Origin: Betaproteobacteria bacterium
GTDB taxonomy: Bacteria > Pseudomonadota > Gammaproteobacteria > Burkholderiales > SG8-39
Reading direction: 5' to 3'
Assembly: GCA_947467405.1 (NCBI GenBank)
Contig: CANIIN010000161.1
Coordinates: 1 to 6,470 of the forward strand
DNA length: 6,470 bases
Below, piece after piece: positions 5,417 to 6,470 of this stretch; position 1 is the first letter of the stretch; each line of letters starts with the position of its first letter. The position numbers and the translations under genes were made by a program. The notes beneath the pieces were generated by a model. The model saw nothing but the letters and a program-made list of their open reading frames with translations. It made no database searches and had not been told where the DNA came from.

Positions 5417-6406
5417 TCAATGGTCACGCTCAACCGCGAAGAATGACAATTCTAGCAGAGAATCCTTGTACTTTGAACTCTTCAGTTCAACGATTGCGTC
5501 ACGACATTTTTCAGCTTCCTGGGTCGCAGCTGCCTTGGCATAGTCTAGTGCGCCAGTAGACTGAATAGCAGCCATGACATCGGCAAATCCAGCCCTTCCA
5601 CCTTGCTCAATCGCCTGACGCACCACCTGCATTTGTTCAGGTGAACCATTCTGAAGTACATGAATCAATGGCAATGTCGGCTTGCCTTCATTTAGATCAT
5701 CACCAAGATTCTTTCCTGTACTCGCAGCGTCCCCTGAATAGTCGAGTACATCGTCGATCAATTGAAACGCTGTGCCAATATGCATCCCGTACTGTCCAAG
5801 CGCTTCAACATGAGCGTCTGGCACGCCCGCGATGAGTGCTCCAAGTTGCGCAGCGGCTTCAAACAATTTAGCAGTCTTGCGACGAATCACTGTGAGGTAT
5901 TCCGCCTCCGTGATGGCGGTATTATGGGCATTCAATAACTGCAGTACTTCCCCTTCCGAAATGGTATTGGTTGCATCTGCAAGTACACGAAGAATCCGCA
6001 TATCTCCGGTCGCCACCATCATCTGGAACGCCCGAGAGTATAGAAAGTCGCCGACCAGCACGGAGGCTGCATTGCCAAATTCTGCGTTAGCCGTTTTTCG
6101 TCCCCGACGAAGTTCAGACTCGTCCACCACATCATCATGAAGAAGTGTCGCCGTATGTATAAACTCCACTACCGCCGCCAGTTCATGATGGCGATTCCCG
6201 CCAGCGTATCCGCACGCCAGCGCGGAAAGGAGGACCATTGAGGGTCGCAATCGTTTACCCCCACTACCGATGATGTGTTCTGCAATGGTCTTGATGATGA
6301 CCACATCGGAATCCAGGCTACGACGAATGATTTCATCAACAACCCTCATGTCATCCGCTATGACTGAGCGAATTCTGTCAGCGCTAATGGTAGTTGAGAT
6401 TTGCAA
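5417..6406 (-). CDS. ispB: Octaprenyl diphosphate synthase (long-chain trans-polyprenyl synthase)
   Basis: Cytoplasmic trans-prenyltransferase that extends farnesyl diphosphate with isopentenyl diphosphate to make the side chain of ubiquinone/menaquinone. The product is 329 residues, close to E. coli IspB (323). In order: GSGGKRLRP (47-55), first aspartate-rich motif DDVVDE (91-96) followed by Arg100/Arg101, GEVLQL (152-157), second aspartate-rich motif with Asp218, Asp219 and Asp222 in FQLIDDVLDYSGD, GKNLGDDLNEGKPTLPL (231-247). Chain length (C40 or similar) cannot be read with certainty; octaprenyl is inferred from overall likeness to IspB. The start is TTG 6406, directly after an in-frame stop at 6412-6410 and without a good ribosome site; it aligns with the E. 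coli N-terminus, whereas ATG 6349 would remove 19 residues including part of the first helix. In many proteobacteria ispB is divergent from rplU-rpmA, outside this window. Confidence 0.95.
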   Translation of the reverse strand: MQISTTISADRIRSVIADDMRVVDEIIRRSLDSDVVIIKTIAEHIIGSGGKRLRPSMVLLSALACGYAGGNRHHELAAVVEFIHTATLLHDDVVDESELRRGRKTANAEFGNAASVLVGDFLYSRAFQMMVATGDMRILRVLADATNTISEGEVLQLLNAHNTAITEAEYLTVIRRKTAKLFEAAAQLGALIAGVPDAHVEALGQYGMHIGTAFQLIDDVLDYSGDAASTGKNLGDDLNEGKPTLPLIHVLQNGSPEQMQVVRQAIEQGGRAGFADVMAAIQSTGALDYAKAAATQEAEKCRDAIVELKSSKYKDSLLELSFFAVERDH

Positions 6407-6470
6407 TTTTTAATCTTTAATAATCAATTTGTTACGCCGTATTCGGGATGCGTGAAAGTAGCTGATGACC
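6407..6470. other. Region upstream of ispB, no gene seen
   Basis: These 64 bases are AT-rich next to ispB (6407-6432) and contain no open frame or RNA I can support. No pair of good -35/-10 hexamers for ispB is visible on the minus strand. By gene order elsewhere, the divergent rplU promoter may begin here or beyond the edge, but the sequence does not show it. Confidence 0.4.

Overview
This window looks like ordinary chromosome from a proteobacterium, most probably a betaproteobacterium of the Nitrosomonadales/Rhodocyclales kind. That is an inference from gene content and order (ispB, tRNA-Pro, PP0621-like gene, pilS, pilR, ampD, nrdA), from the moderate GC content, and from the Pseudomonas-like PilS/PilR and NrdA architectures. 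Every confident gene lies on the minus strand, so biological order runs from high to low coordinates. I see no insertion sequence, phage gene, CRISPR array or toxin/defence cassette.

Layout in transcription order. At 6407-6470 is the short region upstream of ispB. At 6406-5417 is a polyprenyl (octaprenyl) diphosphate synthase, which makes the quinone side chain. At 5334-5258 is tRNA-Pro(CGG) with an encoded CCA end, followed by a perfect 8-bp hairpin. At 5152-1362 is a tightly packed four-gene operon. It consists of a small membrane-anchored zinc-finger protein of the PP0621 type, the sensor kinase PilS, the sigma-54 response regulator PilR and the muropeptide amidase AmpD. The junctions are GTGA, ATGA and a 13-nt gap, so translational coupling is likely throughout.

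At 1361-946 is a 416-bp intergenic region. Its ampD-side half contains an unusually GC-rich patch and several weak inverted repeats. Its nrdA-side half contains a well-formed control region: a sigma-70-type promoter whose -10 and -35 elements are each covered by an NrdR-box-like palindrome. The two boxes are exactly 31 bp (three helical turns) apart. A 37-codon open frame begins at about the predicted transcription start and ends 18 nt before nrdA. At 945-1 is the N-terminal third or so of the class I ribonucleotide reductase large subunit NrdA, cut by the window edge. It carries two tandem ATP-cone modules, of which the second appears degenerate.

PilS/PilR control type IV pilus genes located elsewhere; no pilin gene lies in the window. 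AmpD recycles peptidoglycan fragments. NrdA supplies deoxyribonucleotides and is probably repressed by NrdR. I found no clearly undescribed multi-gene system. The points most worth a second look are the nrdA control region with its possible leaderless upstream ORF, the tandem ATP-cones, and the translational coupling of the small zinc-finger membrane protein to PilS.
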